Of a stretch of DNA of 64,000 nt, positions 8,462-18,430 are shown one piece after another (the stretch's first letter is position 1; each line of letters begins with the position of its first letter). Location of the stretch: positions 1 through 64,000 of the forward strand of contig NZ_AZDI01000007.1 in NCBI RefSeq assembly GCF_001434695.1, in the 5' to 3' direction. The notes beneath the pieces are model-generated. The model searched no databases, was not told the origin of the DNA, and worked only from the letters and a program-made list of their open reading frames with translations. Made by a program: the position numbers and the translations under genes. The DNA is from Dellaglioa algida DSM 15638. Lineage in GTDB: Bacteria > Bacillota > Bacilli > Lactobacillales > Lactobacillaceae.

Positions 8462-9043
8462 TTAGATTTCTCCGTATACGAACGGATTATCTTTTTCAAA
8501 CTCCGTAAATGTTGGTTGCGCCGCATCTTTATCAGATGTAATTGCTTGATCAAAATCAATGGGCCAGTCAATATTTAATTCTGGCGTTTTAAATGAGATT
8601 CCACCATCCGCGGCCGCATTATAATAGCCATCGCACTTATAAAGAAAATTAACATTGTCGGTTAACGTCACAAACCCATGCGCATAACCTTTCGGTACCA
8701 ATAATTGACGGTGATTACTTGCGGAAAGAATGTATCCTTCCCACTGCTTATAAGTAGGTGAACCTTCACGGACATCTACAATAACGTCCAATACGGCACC
8801 CGTTACGACGCGAATTAATTTCGTTTGTGCAGCTTCTCCACGTTGAAAATGTAACCCTCTTAAAACACCAGCTTGTGTTGATAATGAATGGTTATCTTGA
8901 ATAAAATCAATATCAATCCCGGCATCTTTAAAATCTTTATCTGAATAGGATTCAGTAAAAAAGCCACGATTATCCCCGAATACTGCTGGTTCAATAATCT
9001 TAACATCTTGTAGTTTAGTTGTTGATACTTTTAATTTTCCCAT
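8462..9043 (-). CDS. rfbC: dTDP-4-dehydrorhamnose 3,5-epimerase, 193 aa
   Basis: Third dTDP-rhamnose enzyme, epimerising C3 and C5 of dTDP-4-keto-6-deoxyglucose. Cupin-type protein. Visible: FTESYSDKDF near 28-37, FIQDNHSLS near 48-56, GVLRGLHFQ near 59-67 with the catalytic His, DVIVDVREGSPTYKQW near 86-101, and VPKGYAHGF near 116-124. It starts two bases after the rfbA stop, so the two are translationally close. Confidence 0.94.
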   Translation of the reverse strand: MGKLKVSTTKLQDVKIIEPAVFGDNRGFFTESYSDKDFKDAGIDIDFIQDNHSLSTQAGVLRGLHFQRGEAAQTKLIRVVTGAVLDVIVDVREGSPTYKQWEGYILSASNHRQLLVPKGYAHGFVTLTDNVNFLYKCDGYYNAAADGGISFKTPELNIDWPIDFDQAITSDKDAAQPTFTEFEKDNPFVYGEI

Positions 9044-9045
9044 TT

Positions 9046-9918
9046 TTATTTATCCTCTTCCGCTATGCGTAACAGATACTGACCATAGTTATTTTTTTTC
9101 AACGGTTGAGCCTGTGCAATTAATTGCTCGCGAGAAATATATCCCATTCGGTAAGCAATTTCTTCTAGGTTAGCAACCTGCATATTTTGCATTCGCTGAA
9201 CAGTCTCAATAAATTGACCCGCTTCAAGCAAACTTGCATGCGTACCCGTATCTAGCCAAGCGAACCCGCGTCCCATAATTTCAACGTGTAGTTTTTCTTG
9301 TTCCAGATACACCTTATTAATATCAGTAATTTCAAGTTCACCACGAGGCGATGGCTTAATATTTTTAGCAATTTCAACGACATCATTATCGTAAAAATAT
9401 AACCCGGTTACAGCAAAGTCACTTTTTGGATGTTCCGGTTTTTCAACGAGCGAAATTGCTTTATAATTTTCATCAAATTCAACAATCCCAAAACGTTCAG
9501 GATCTCGTACTTGATAGCCAAACACAGTTGCTCCCTCTGGTTTAGTTACAGCCCGTTCAAGCATTTTAGTTAAACCAGTACCGTGATAAATATTATCCCC
9601 TAAAATAAGAGCCACACTATCGGTACCAATAAATTTGGCACCAATAATAAAGGCCTGAGCTAATCCCTCTGGTTTAGGTTGGACTGCATATTCCAAATTA
9701 ATCCCAAATTCAGAGCCATCTCCCAGTAATTCTCTAAAACGCGGAGTATCTTCGGGCGTCGAAATAATTAAAATATCCTTAATTCCAGCCAACATCAATG
9801 TCGATATTGGGTAATAAATCATCGGTTTGTCATAAATTGGCATAAGCTGTTTACTTGATGCACGTGTCAGTGGGTATAAACGTGTCCCACTACCTCCTGC
9901 TAGTACTATTCCCTTCAT
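9046..9918 (-). CDS. rfbA: Glucose-1-phosphate thymidylyltransferase, 290 aa
   Basis: First dTDP-rhamnose enzyme: glucose-1-phosphate + dTTP to dTDP-glucose. Nucleotidyltransferase with the N-terminal [16 protein letters not shown] signature (residues 3-18), KPMIYYP near 31-37, ILGDNIYHG near 105-113 (metal Asp), and a C-terminal [13 protein letters not shown] segment. About 180 bp without a gene separates it from the flippase gene upstream, so an internal promoter is possible. Confidence 0.95.
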   Translation of the reverse strand: MKGIVLAGGSGTRLYPLTRASSKQLMPIYDKPMIYYPISTLMLAGIKDILIISTPEDTPRFRELLGDGSEFGINLEYAVQPKPEGLAQAFIIGAKFIGTDSVALILGDNIYHGTGLTKMLERAVTKPEGATVFGYQVRDPERFGIVEFDENYKAISLVEKPEHPKSDFAVTGLYFYDNDVVEIAKNIKPSPRGELEITDINKVYLEQEKLHVEIMGRGFAWLDTGTHASLLEAGQFIETVQRMQNMQVANLEEIAYRMGYISREQLIAQAQPLKKNNYGQYLLRIAEEDK

Positions 9919-10099
9919 AATAACTTCCTCCTGTGTATAACAATTAGTCTTTCATCTTTATTCTAACACAATATTTTGGTACTTCATTTGATAATATTTT
10001 ATATAATTGATTTTAAGCATTAAATTAATACTCAAGAAGGATATTTAAACAAAGTTCGGACTATTTAAATAATTAAGTTAACTTCTTAAAAAAATAATA

Positions 10100-11503
10100 C
10101 TAAATTTCATTTTTAATATTGTTTATTGCAATTATTATTGACTTCTTCTTTACCAAGAAATAAATAATTAACATTACCGTATAAATTATTATTGAAATTT
10201 TCATAGATAAATACCACGTAGTTAAAATAAATCCAGCAACCATTGTCGTTTCAACTAGTATTTCAAAAATTACGTTAACATTCAACCTCAATTGAATATA
10301 CAACTCAGAAATTATACTTCTAAATGCCATAACAACTATTATAGAAAACATCGTCATAGTTAAACTATGATAATATAACACACTAATAACGGTTAGCATG
10401 GCGCTTAGACCTACTGACATTAAATTAATAATTAATAATTGTTTCTCCATTCTCAAAGTTTTGAAAAAAGTGTTCGATAGTATTTCGAACTTTCCCTGGT
10501 AAATAACCATCGGAAAAAGAATAGATAAATACATTAAAGCATCATCGTATCTAGGTAACCATCTTGGGATAATCCAATTAATTGGAAAATACAGAAGCAC
10601 ACCAACGAGTAAAAAAAACATTAATAAATCACGAATTCCCGAGTACACTTGTGCCATATTATCAACATTTATTCTTCTCAACGTAGGAAATAAAACCAGG
10701 CTAATTGCCGTAATAAAAATCATCAATAAATTTGATATGCTCAACGTTAACGAGATTTTCCCAAAGGTTTCGACGTCCCAGCCACGCTGAATTCCAAATC
10801 TAATAACACCAATAATTAACATCGCTGAAAAATTTGCTAGTAAAAGTTTATATCCAACTTTCAAATTTTCTTTTGTTTCCTCGAACGTCATATGATTAAA
10901 TTTCCATGATGCCCGTAATATTTCTCTACACTGAAATGCAACATATATCGTCGAAAATAATACGGCAATAATATAACTAATAATGAATATTTTAAAATTT
11001 TTAAAACCAAGTATTAGAAATAAAATTATTAATATGCTATACGTTACTGACTGAATCATAGTACCAAACGCATATTTTGTAATTCTATTTGTGGCTTGCA
11101 AAATATACAAAAAAAACGTTTGAATATTTTGAATTACAATTGCAATTGAAATCATATACCAAATAAATTGAGTATTCCCTTTATATACAAGGCTTGTTAT
11201 AAGAAAGACGGTTAACCCAAAGAGAATTAAAACAATAGACAATAATTTTAATTGCGCGTTAAATAGCTCCTTATCCAACTTGTTATATTTTTCACCACCA
11301 TAACGTAAATATATCCCATCAAGCCACCCTAAATGTACCAATCCTACATATCCAACATAAAAAATAAATAGTTGAAACAATCCATATTCTTGGACGCCAA
11401 CTATCTTAGGAATAATTAAGATTACAAGTGTTGATATAATCATTTGAATGAGGTTAGAGGCAATAGTATAAGAAAAATTTTTTATTAAAGTTGATAGTTT
11501 CAT
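10100..11503 (-). CDS. wzx: Polysaccharide flippase Wzx-like, 467 aa
   Basis: Probable lipid-linked repeat-unit flippase of the MOP superfamily, moving undecaprenyl-linked units across the membrane. About 12-14 transmembrane helices fill the protein, with a basic N-terminus and the usual polysaccharide-synthase-like opening (NFSYTIASNLIQMIIS). Length fits. ATG at 11503 has AAAGGA upstream. Very AT-rich, like its neighbours. The role is inferred from topology and from pairing with a Wzy-like polymerase in the same operon. Confidence 0.85.
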   Translation of the reverse strand: MKLSTLIKNFSYTIASNLIQMIISTLVILIIPKIVGVQEYGLFQLFIFYVGYVGLVHLGWLDGIYLRYGGEKYNKLDKELFNAQLKLLSIVLILFGLTVFLITSLVYKGNTQFIWYMISIAIVIQNIQTFFLYILQATNRITKYAFGTMIQSVTYSILIILFLILGFKNFKIFIISYIIAVLFSTIYVAFQCREILRASWKFNHMTFEETKENLKVGYKLLLANFSAMLIIGVIRFGIQRGWDVETFGKISLTLSISNLLMIFITAISLVLFPTLRRINVDNMAQVYSGIRDLLMFFLLVGVLLYFPINWIIPRWLPRYDDALMYLSILFPMVIYQGKFEILSNTFFKTLRMEKQLLIINLMSVGLSAMLTVISVLYYHSLTMTMFSIIVVMAFRSIISELYIQLRLNVNVIFEILVETTMVAGFILTTWYLSMKISIIIYTVMLIIYFLVKKKSIIIAINNIKNEI

Positions 11504-11620
11504 AGAATATTCCTTTCTTACGGTATCTGCCTATTTTTATGTCAATGGTGTTGTCTCCCGTCATTAATTAACAGCTCGCCCCAAAAGCCAGCAACTTCAA
11601 CATTTTTTTAATCATCTAGT

Positions 11621-12550
11621 CTAGATTATTTTAATAATAAAAAATAAATTTTGTAATACTCCGTGAACACGTTTTTTTGAGAGGAATTTTAATTTTAAAC
11701 CAAAATTTATTTTTTTCTTTTTTAGAATAATATCAAATAATTTTCTAGTATTCAGATCAATATCATCCTTGTATAACTCCCAAAAATATTGGGCTTGTAT
11801 AAATGTTCCTTCAACGTCTTTTTTTGTATTATCAATAAAGTAACAAATTTTATTAACTTTTTTTAATTTAGAATATCGTGATACGCTTGCTCCCAGCACA
11901 TTGGCATCATGCTGTCTATACATCATAGTATCCTCGTCTAAAAATTTAACAACCCCGAATTGACTTGCCACTAGCGTTATCCACCAATCATGCATAGAGA
12001 TGAAAGAGGTGTTTAAATTTTCTGTCTCCATAACTTTATCACGCAGTGCCTTATTTCCTATTATTGTCGCCCCTGTCACTTGATTCTCAAGTAATAATTT
12101 TTCAAATGTTATATCCTTAATTTTGACCCTTTTAGAACTTCTAATTTTTTTCAAATTTACGTCAACAACACATAGACCCGTAAAGCCTAGTACGGGCACG
12201 TCATCAAAATCTTTAATTAAATTAATTGACTTAACAATCTTGTCTTTCTTCCAAACATCATCCTGATCCGAGAACATAAAAAAAGGAGCTGTACTACGCC
12301 TTAATAATTGAAAGAAAGAGCCTTTTGCCCCGATATTTCCCTGCTTCTCAATTAATTTAATACGTGAATCTAATTTCAAATAATATGCAATAATATCCAT
12401 TGTATGATCAGTTGACCCATCGTCCCGGATTAATAACTCCCACTCTTGAAATGTTTGATTTCTAATTGAATTTATTTGCTCTTTTAAATATTTTTCCCCA
12501 TTATACGTTGCCATTAATATTTGGACCTTTTTTTGAATTACAATTTTCAT
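11621..12550 (-). CDS. GT2 family glycosyltransferase, 309 aa
   Basis: Cytoplasmic-face glycosyltransferase adding one sugar to the exopolysaccharide repeat unit. GT-A fold with QILMATYNGEKYLKEQI near 10-26, LIRDDGSTDHT near 40-50 (nucleotide-binding Asp), and FMFSDQDDVW near 92-101 (DxD-type metal site). The later HDWWITLVASQFG segment recurs in rhamnosyltransferase-like GT2 enzymes. The start ATGA overlaps the stop of the Wzy gene by four bases, indicating coupling. Donor and acceptor unknown. Confidence 0.85.
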   Translation of the reverse strand: MKIVIQKKVQILMATYNGEKYLKEQINSIRNQTFQEWELLIRDDGSTDHTMDIIAYYLKLDSRIKLIEKQGNIGAKGSFFQLLRRSTAPFFMFSDQDDVWKKDKIVKSINLIKDFDDVPVLGFTGLCVVDVNLKKIRSSKRVKIKDITFEKLLLENQVTGATIIGNKALRDKVMETENLNTSFISMHDWWITLVASQFGVVKFLDEDTMMYRQHDANVLGASVSRYSKLKKVNKICYFIDNTKKDVEGTFIQAQYFWELYKDDIDLNTRKLFDIILKKKKINFGLKLKFLSKKRVHGVLQNLFFIIKII

Positions 12551-13815
12551 ATATTATTCTCCACCCTGATTACGTTCAATATTGTTAAACTTATAACTAA
12601 ATATCCTATCCCAATCGGATTATTTAAAACCGGATTGAACCAATTTACAATTGATAATGATACCATGCTTAAAAAAATTGACAGTCCTAACATACGAATT
12701 GTTGTATCGCTATTCTTTAATTTTAAAAGTCCATCATAACTGGCTCGGACAATAAGTGACCCATAAATAAATAAACCAATAATTCCTGTGTTCATAAGTA
12801 ACTGTATCCAGGCCGATTCGAACTGGGACATTACTCGAGTGCCCATAACCGTTGATAATACTACTTCTTTCCCCAGTCCCATACCAAAGAAAGGATGTGA
12901 CTTCCATAAATTTAATAAAACTTGCCTTTGTTGTTTTTTTACTAATGAGCTGATATCTTTCGATCCCGTTCTTAATTGGAAAACCTTCATTATTGTATCT
13001 TTTTCAAAATAAGCCACACACAACAATGCTATGATTCCTATTACAATTGTACTCATTTTCAAGCGTCTCCACTGCAATATCAAAACTATCAATAAAACAA
13101 CAGCTGCACCCAGCCATATACCCATTGTGTAACTAAATATGGTTGCCAACCCAAGAATTACAAGCTTTACGGATGATCTAATTAAATTTTTCTGATAACT
13201 ATTAACGATAATTAATAATTGATTGCCAAAAGCAACCATTATTAATATTGACCCTTTAAAAAATACTCTTGGCGTTGTTCCGGAATAACCAATGAGTCCC
13301 AATCCATATTTTTCCATGAAGTTTGCCAAAATGGTGTAGCTGTATCCAGCATTCAATGCGATATTCAAAATTATTATAAAAATTGATAATATAACCGCGC
13401 ACTCATTAAATACGTTAAATACTTTCAATGCCTGTTCTTTAGTTCTTATTACACTCGCAAAGGGAAAGAAAAGTAGTAAAAATATATATGCTTGAAAATT
13501 ACCAATAATATTAGTAATACTATTACTGTAAAAAAAGCCGATAATACCAGCCACCATTAACATTAAAAACACCAAAATAATATGTAAACTATATCTTGTA
13601 TTTGTTAATGCACTTTTTGTTAATTCACTGCTTGATGACGTCTGGCTTTTGTATCCTTCATTGTATATCCAGTAAAACATACCCAGTCCGAACAATATGT
13701 ATCTTTCAGATATGCTATTATCTCCAATAATAATTAATCTGCCCGCGCCACCTAATACCAACTCTACAACGATTAATGTGAATAATATTGGTACTTTAAC
13801 ATCTTTTTTTAGCAT
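12547..13815 (-). CDS. wzy: Wzy-like polysaccharide polymerase, 422 aa
   Basis: Probable repeat-unit polymerase. About ten or more transmembrane helices with one larger extracytoplasmic loop containing SHPFFGMGLGKEVV (about residues 305-320), typical of O-antigen ligase/polymerase proteins (Wzy_C-like). Sequence conservation in this class is low, so the call rests on topology, the loop motif and context between glycosyltransferases and near Wzx. Confidence 0.78.
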   Translation of the reverse strand: MLKKDVKVPILFTLIVVELVLGGAGRLIIIGDNSISERYILFGLGMFYWIYNEGYKSQTSSSSELTKSALTNTRYSLHIILVFLMLMVAGIIGFFYSNSITNIIGNFQAYIFLLLFFPFASVIRTKEQALKVFNVFNECAVILSIFIIILNIALNAGYSYTILANFMEKYGLGLIGYSGTTPRVFFKGSILIMVAFGNQLLIIVNSYQKNLIRSSVKLVILGLATIFSYTMGIWLGAAVVLLIVLILQWRRLKMSTIVIGIIALLCVAYFEKDTIMKVFQLRTGSKDISSLVKKQQRQVLLNLWKSHPFFGMGLGKEVVLSTVMGTRVMSQFESAWIQLLMNTGIIGLFIYGSLIVRASYDGLLKLKNSDTTIRMLGLSIFLSMVSLSIVNWFNPVLNNPIGIGYLVISLTILNVIRVENNI

Positions 13816-13827
13816 TCTACCACCTTT

Positions 13828-14523
13828 TCAATGTACATTAGAAATAAGAACTCTAAACATAATTTGTGCACCAATTATTACCCTCATAATAACTTTTTTA
13901 AGAAACGTATTTTTTTTTGTGCCGGTTAAATTGTCACCATGTCTTCGATAATTCACCAGAGGTTCTTTTATAAAAGTAACCTCCTTATGTTTTAATTCTG
14001 TCATTAATCCAATCCACCAGTCATGCATCGGAACATGCCCAGGAAAGGGCATTATCTCAAACAACCATTCTCGTCGAACTGACATCATTGCACCAATATA
14101 AGTATTTTTTTTTAGATTACTTAAAAATCCACTACGCCACTCAACATGTTCAATGAAGCCATTACCGTTACTATATATATTTTTATAATCAGTAATAACA
14201 ACATCAGAATAATTCATAGCCTGACGTATTTTTTCAACTCGCTTTAATTCCCACAGATCATCTTGATCGGAAAAAATAATTATTTCATTTTCAGATGTTT
14301 TGATGGCATTTTCAAAGTTTTTAATAACTCCTTTGTGTGGTCCATCCACTAACTTTATTCTCTTATCCTTAAATGACTTCACAATTTCTTTCGTTTTATC
14401 GTTAGAACCATCATCTGATATTATAATTTCATCATTTCCATTTAATTGTATCAATATGCTGTTTAGTTGATCAAAAATATATTTTTCACCATTATATACT
14501 GCCATTACTACCGATACATTCAT
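13828..14523 (-). CDS. GT2 family glycosyltransferase, 231 aa
   Basis: Glycosyltransferase with a short GT-A domain: VVMAVYNGEKYIFDQL near 5-20, IIISDDGSNDKT near 33-44 and IIFSDQDDLWELKR near 83-96. It has the same layout as the GT2 encoded at 11621, including HDWWIGLMTE and a closing NYRRHGDNLTG that parallels that protein's MMYRQHDANVLG, so the two are probably paralogues. It lies between the polymerase gene and a rhamnosyltransferase-like gene. Donor unknown. Confidence 0.85.
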   Translation of the reverse strand: MNVSVVMAVYNGEKYIFDQLNSILIQLNGNDEIIISDDGSNDKTKEIVKSFKDKRIKLVDGPHKGVIKNFENAIKTSENEIIIFSDQDDLWELKRVEKIRQAMNYSDVVITDYKNIYSNGNGFIEHVEWRSGFLSNLKKNTYIGAMMSVRREWLFEIMPFPGHVPMHDWWIGLMTELKHKEVTFIKEPLVNYRRHGDNLTGTKKNTFLKKVIMRVIIGAQIMFRVLISNVH

Positions 14524-14543
14524 ATTAATTTTCCTTACAAATT

Positions 14544-15377
14544 TTATTTTAACCTTATCATTTTAAATATCTCGTTCAAAAACGAAACATTTTTATGCAA
14601 CACACCGAGACGGAGTGCCCTATAAAATATCTTCATCCAAAAATAACATTTACTGCCGGAAACATTTTCGGTGAAAATCTTATAATCCACAATATATTTC
14701 GAAAATCTAAATATATCACCTTGATAATTATTATGATTATCATTCGAAAATTTTTGTCTTAACACATTACTGGAAACAAAAATGTCTCCAAATTGATTGT
14801 TATACCTTATTACTAAATCATGATCCAGATAGTCGATAAACATTCTGTCATCATACGTACCTAGTTCAATAAATGTATTAATTTCAATTGCCAAGCCAGA
14901 ATTAATTGCCGTTAATTTTTTTTTAAATCCTAATCCCTTAACGGGGTTTGTTATTTTAGATCTTTTATATGACCTCGGAGACATTTGCCCCCTATCAGAA
15001 TACACGGTCGGCACAATCAGTTTTGCCGCTTCATTATTTTGAATATCCGTCCGTAGTTGTTCAAGATAATGACCCATTAAAGTCGTATCTTGATCCCAAA
15101 ATACAACCCAATTAAATTGAGATTGAAAGTCTATAACTCGATTATACGCCTTGCTTAATCCTAAATTACCGCCCGAATTCAGATAATTACAATACGTGCT
15201 TAAATCAGCCGTTTGTTTATTTTCTCTGGAAATGTTTTCATCAGTAGAATTATCAACAATTAAAATTTGAGTATTCTGTTCTAATTCATTTTTTATACCT
15301 TCAAAAATTGGGGAATCAGTAATTAATAAATTGTAAATGACGATAACATTTATTATTTTAATTTCACCATAGCGCAT
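14544..15377 (-). CDS. GT2 glycosyltransferase, rhamnosyltransferase-like, 277 aa
   Basis: Glycosyltransferase resembling RfbF/WbbL-type rhamnosyltransferases. Motifs: ILIVDNSTDEN near 33-43, NSGGNLGLSKAYNR near 67-80, WVVFWDQDTTL near 90-100, and a later MFIDYLDHDLVIR near 180-192, which carries the usual acidic catalytic pair of this subgroup. With rfbABCD in the operon, dTDP-rhamnose is a plausible donor; that is inference. AAGGAG lies eleven bases before ATG. Confidence 0.8.
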   Translation of the reverse strand: MRYGEIKIINVIVIYNLLITDSPIFEGIKNELEQNTQILIVDNSTDENISRENKQTADLSTYCNYLNSGGNLGLSKAYNRVIDFQSQFNWVVFWDQDTTLMGHYLEQLRTDIQNNEAAKLIVPTVYSDRGQMSPRSYKRSKITNPVKGLGFKKKLTAINSGLAIEINTFIELGTYDDRMFIDYLDHDLVIRYNNQFGDIFVSSNVLRQKFSNDNHNNYQGDIFRFSKYIVDYKIFTENVSGSKCYFWMKIFYRALRLGVLHKNVSFLNEIFKMIRLK

Positions 15378-15407
15378 TTATCTAAGTACTCCTTTGTTAA
15401 TGATAGA

Positions 15408-16238
15408 TTACCTTATATTTTTCATTATGATTTCTAATTTATCATTGTTCCCCCAAATTGCTTTAGAGTCATAAGGTCTGTCAGGGAAAACCCCATAATT
15501 TAGTTTGATTTTTATATTATTTTCTTTAATAAACTGTTCAACTCTATCAGCTAATTTCATTGGTGAACCACTAGCGATGTTTATAATGCCTAGAACCTCA
15601 AACTGGATAACTGTTTGTGCAACATACTCGACAAAATCTGGATAATCTAAAAAATCAAATTGATTCTGCCCCATCGTAAATGGAAATTCAAGATTCCCAT
15701 TTTGCTCTGCTTGAACAATTTTCGAGAAAATCGAATTTCCGTAGGCACCGTTTGATACGATGTAAAATCCGCGTAACCACTGAACACTGATATCTAAATT
15801 ATTAGTTAGAACGTCTACCGCATTCCTCAGAGCATTTTTAGAAATTCCGTACATATTAAGTGGGTTTGCAGGTGTATTTTCATTGACACTCCCTTCATGA
15901 AATCCGACTTCATGCATGGAACCCATAATCGATAAATGTTTTAGCCCACCATTGACTAAATCTTGTATAAACTTTACGTGTTTTGGTAAGTCAGCTATAT
16001 GTGAAATAGCATTATGTTTAAATCCATCTCTCCAGGCCAAATGAACTACTATATCTGGATTTCCAAAAAAGGTCATTGGATCTGACTCAGCAAATAAGTC
16101 AGCATTTATAATTTGAGAAACGTTTAAATCTGAGGGCACCTTGAAACCCGTAGCAACGACATAATGACCCATTTTTTCAAGCTTTTCGGCAACGCCTCGT
16201 CCAATAAATCCACTAGCACCAGTAACCAATATTTTCAT
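15408..16238 (-). CDS. NAD-dependent epimerase/dehydratase, 276 aa
   Basis: Extended short-chain dehydrogenase probably making or modifying a nucleotide sugar for the polymer. N-terminal ILVTGASGFIGRGVAEKL (residues 3-20) binds NAD(P). MYGISKNALR near 131-140 gives YxxxK, and SIMGSMHEVG near 103-112 gives the active-site Ser region. Shorter than typical 4-epimerases (about 330 aa), so a reductase role is also possible. Substrate not identifiable. Confidence 0.72.
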   Translation of the reverse strand: MKILVTGASGFIGRGVAEKLEKMGHYVVATGFKVPSDLNVSQIINADLFAESDPMTFFGNPDIVVHLAWRDGFKHNAISHIADLPKHVKFIQDLVNGGLKHLSIMGSMHEVGFHEGSVNENTPANPLNMYGISKNALRNAVDVLTNNLDISVQWLRGFYIVSNGAYGNSIFSKIVQAEQNGNLEFPFTMGQNQFDFLDYPDFVEYVAQTVIQFEVLGIINIASGSPMKLADRVEQFIKENNIKIKLNYGVFPDRPYDSKAIWGNNDKLEIIMKNIR

Positions 16239-16253
16239 AACACTACCTTCTCT

Positions 16254-17294
16254 CTAGTCAGTATCTTTATTTATATAAAATTTATTTTCATCAAAATTTT
16301 CATCGAAAATATCCCTTATCCAGTGTTGAATTGAATATTCATCCAACACTTTCTGGTCGATCGGTATAAATTCGGTTTTAAAGAACGAATCGGGAATTCT
16401 AATGTGTTTTTCCTCACGATTAAAATAAAAAATATTATTTTCATTATAAAAATTATAATTAACTATATATGAATTCGTGGTTATTATTTTTTTTTGAGCA
16501 GCCGTCATTTCAAAGGTTCTCATAGTAAGTCCAACGTTTTTTGGGTGCTGAGCGTCTAATATTGCAACAGTTTCTTCTGAAACTCGCGCAATATCTTTGG
16601 AATCCATTTTTATAAATGAAAATTCATTTACATTGGCACTCCGATATTCATAATTTAGTATCTTTTTAAAATAAAATACCCATTTTTTTTGAAGATAGTT
16701 AAATTCAAACATTTTTTTATTGTTTTCAATTGCATATTTCCTAATTTTTTTTATAATCGCGTACCTATCGGAATGTACAGTCCCAATACTAGAAATATCG
16801 TATTTCTTATGCGAAATATGCTTATCATCATTAGTATATTCATCAATATAAAATAGTGGTCGAAATATAAACTTTTTATACTTTTTACAATCAAGTTGAT
16901 CATATGAATATATAGTGTCAAAATATCGAAACTTATTTTTAATGCCCTTAATATTGCTGACAGAATCCCATAAATACAAAATTGTTTTTATATCAGGATT
17001 ATTTTTTTTTATTTTTTTCATTATATTAATTGGGATCATTTGTCCCTCAATAACAAACAGGTAATCAAGCTTGTTCGTATTATTAATTATTTTAGAATAA
17101 TATACTTGGCTTTGTATCGCTAACAGACGAGGGTGGATTTTTAAAATAGATCTCCCAATGGTCCCTTGAACCGATCTTTGATCAAACCATTCTACATTTG
17201 CGCCCATCTTTTCCAATTGTTTTGTAATTTCATTCTCATATTTAAAAAAGCGGGGACAAAAAAATAATATATGTCTTCCTTTAATATCATCCAT
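16254..17294 (-). CDS. CgeB-like glycosyltransferase, 346 aa
   Basis: Probable GT-B-fold glycosyltransferase. HILFFCPRFFKYENEIT at the N-terminus, a middle DYLFVIEGQMI strand, ILYLWDSVSN near 115-124, and a C-terminal VGLTMRTFEMTAAQKKIITTN resembling the donor-binding half of CgeB/GT1-like capsule proteins. No classic EX7E motif is evident apart from TFEMTAAQ. Strongly AT-rich. It is the first gene after a 509-bp gap in the operon, so it may have its own promoter. Sugar specificity unknown. Confidence 0.65.
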   Translation of the reverse strand: MDDIKGRHILFFCPRFFKYENEITKQLEKMGANVEWFDQRSVQGTIGRSILKIHPRLLAIQSQVYYSKIINNTNKLDYLFVIEGQMIPINIMKKIKKNNPDIKTILYLWDSVSNIKGIKNKFRYFDTIYSYDQLDCKKYKKFIFRPLFYIDEYTNDDKHISHKKYDISSIGTVHSDRYAIIKKIRKYAIENNKKMFEFNYLQKKWVFYFKKILNYEYRSANVNEFSFIKMDSKDIARVSEETVAILDAQHPKNVGLTMRTFEMTAAQKKIITTNSYIVNYNFYNENNIFYFNREEKHIRIPDSFFKTEFIPIDQKVLDEYSIQHWIRDIFDENFDENKFYINKDTD

Positions 17295-17803
17295 GAATCA
17301 TCACTATTCCTTTTCTACTATGATTTACTTTCAACCGCACAAGTCGTTCATTACTTTCAGATATTCGGTTTAATTTTAGTTACACATCTTTATCTTTCTC
17401 TTCTCATGCGCATTAATTAAATTATGTTGACCCATATTATTAAACCAAGTAGTCGAGAAAATAGTACAAACGAATTATATTACCAATGAGATTAATTTTA
17501 AATACTGCAGCGTTTGGATGTCTCATACACTTTGCCACGTAATCTAATTGAGAAACCAACATTGTTCCATGATTTAATCAATTAAATATCCGCTCGATTA
17601 CCACAATTATGTCTTGAACTTTGATTCGTATAATATTAAATTTAAATCTTTTAACATCTGAAGTCCTTTTATTTTAAGATTCCCTCATTATCTATAAAAA
17701 CCTTAAAAAAATACAATTATTATCTAGAAAATAGATACGTTATTGTTATCTCCGTAAATATAATGTTATACAATATCCTCGTTTTATAATATTTTACATT
17801 TGA
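17295..17803 (-). pseudogene. Gap in exopolysaccharide operon, possible gene remnant
   Basis: No intact gene in 509 bp. On the minus strand a good RBS (AAAAGGA) precedes an ATG at 17657, but the frame stops after 16 codons (peptide MLKDLNLILYESKFKT, stop at 17607). Shifted frames downstream stay open for up to about 35-40 codons each, e.g. a segment ending near 17450 with YVAKCMRHPNAAVFKINLIG. This pattern suggests a decayed gene with frameshifts, but it could also be chance in AT-rich DNA. I could not recognise the family. Confidence 0.3.
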
Positions 17804-18430
17804 TCATCGTGCCCCATCACCGGTAAGTACGACTGTTATTGTTCGTATAAAGATACTAAAATCTAGTCTCAGAGAAAAATGTTCCATATAAAATAAATCT
17901 AGTTTTAGTTTCTCGGCAGGCGATATATCATATCCTCCATTTACTTGAGCATATCCACTGAGTCCTGGTTTGATTAATAGTCTCTGTTCAAACCCTTCAA
18001 TTTCATCTGAAAACTGTTGCGTAAAATTAGGTCGTTCAGGTCGTGGTCCGATTAGACTCATTTGACCCACTAATACATTAAATAATTGAGGCAACTCATC
18101 GATACGTGTTTTCCTCATAACTTTACCCACTCTGGTAATTCGCGGATCTTCTTCCTCTGCCCATTGTGCACCATTTGCTTCAGCATCGTTTCGCATTGAT
18201 CGTAGTTTAATAACTTTAAACCGTTTACCCATAAGTCCGACCCTCTCTTGAGAATAGAATGGACCTCCTTTTGAATCAACTATGATAATTACTGCGAATA
18301 AAAACACCACTATACTTACCGGAACCAGTGCAAGAATCGATAATACCACATCAAAAATTCGTTTTAAAATAATATAAGGATGTTTAAACTCAGTATTTAA
18401 TTTGTTTAGGTATGCTTCTTTTTTTATCAT
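17804..18430 (-). CDS. Priming sugar-phosphate transferase, 208 aa
   Basis: Starts each repeat unit by transferring a sugar-1-phosphate from a UDP-sugar to undecaprenyl phosphate at the membrane. Short PglC/EpsE-type protein: one hydrophobic segment (about 24-50, KRIFDVVLSILALVPVS), then YSQERVGLMGKRFKVIKLRSM near 60-80, TRIDELPQLFNVL near 108-120 (catalytic Asp-Glu) and SLIGPRPERP near 126-135. The start codon overlaps the previous stop (ATGA), so it is coupled to the epimerase gene. Glucose or galactose as first sugar cannot be told. Confidence 0.9.
   Translation of the reverse strand: MIKKEAYLNKLNTEFKHPYIILKRIFDVVLSILALVPVSIVVFLFAVIIIVDSKGGPFYSQERVGLMGKRFKVIKLRSMRNDAEANGAQWAEEEDPRITRVGKVMRKTRIDELPQLFNVLVGQMSLIGPRPERPNFTQQFSDEIEGFEQRLLIKPGLSGYAQVNGGYDISPAEKLKLDLFYMEHFSLRLDFSIFIRTITVVLTGDGAR

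Noticed and set aside
10100-17803. AT-rich central exopolysaccharide genes as a phage or integrated element
   Set aside because: No integrase, transposase, terminal repeats or att-like sites; low GC is usual for Wzx/Wzy/transferase genes.
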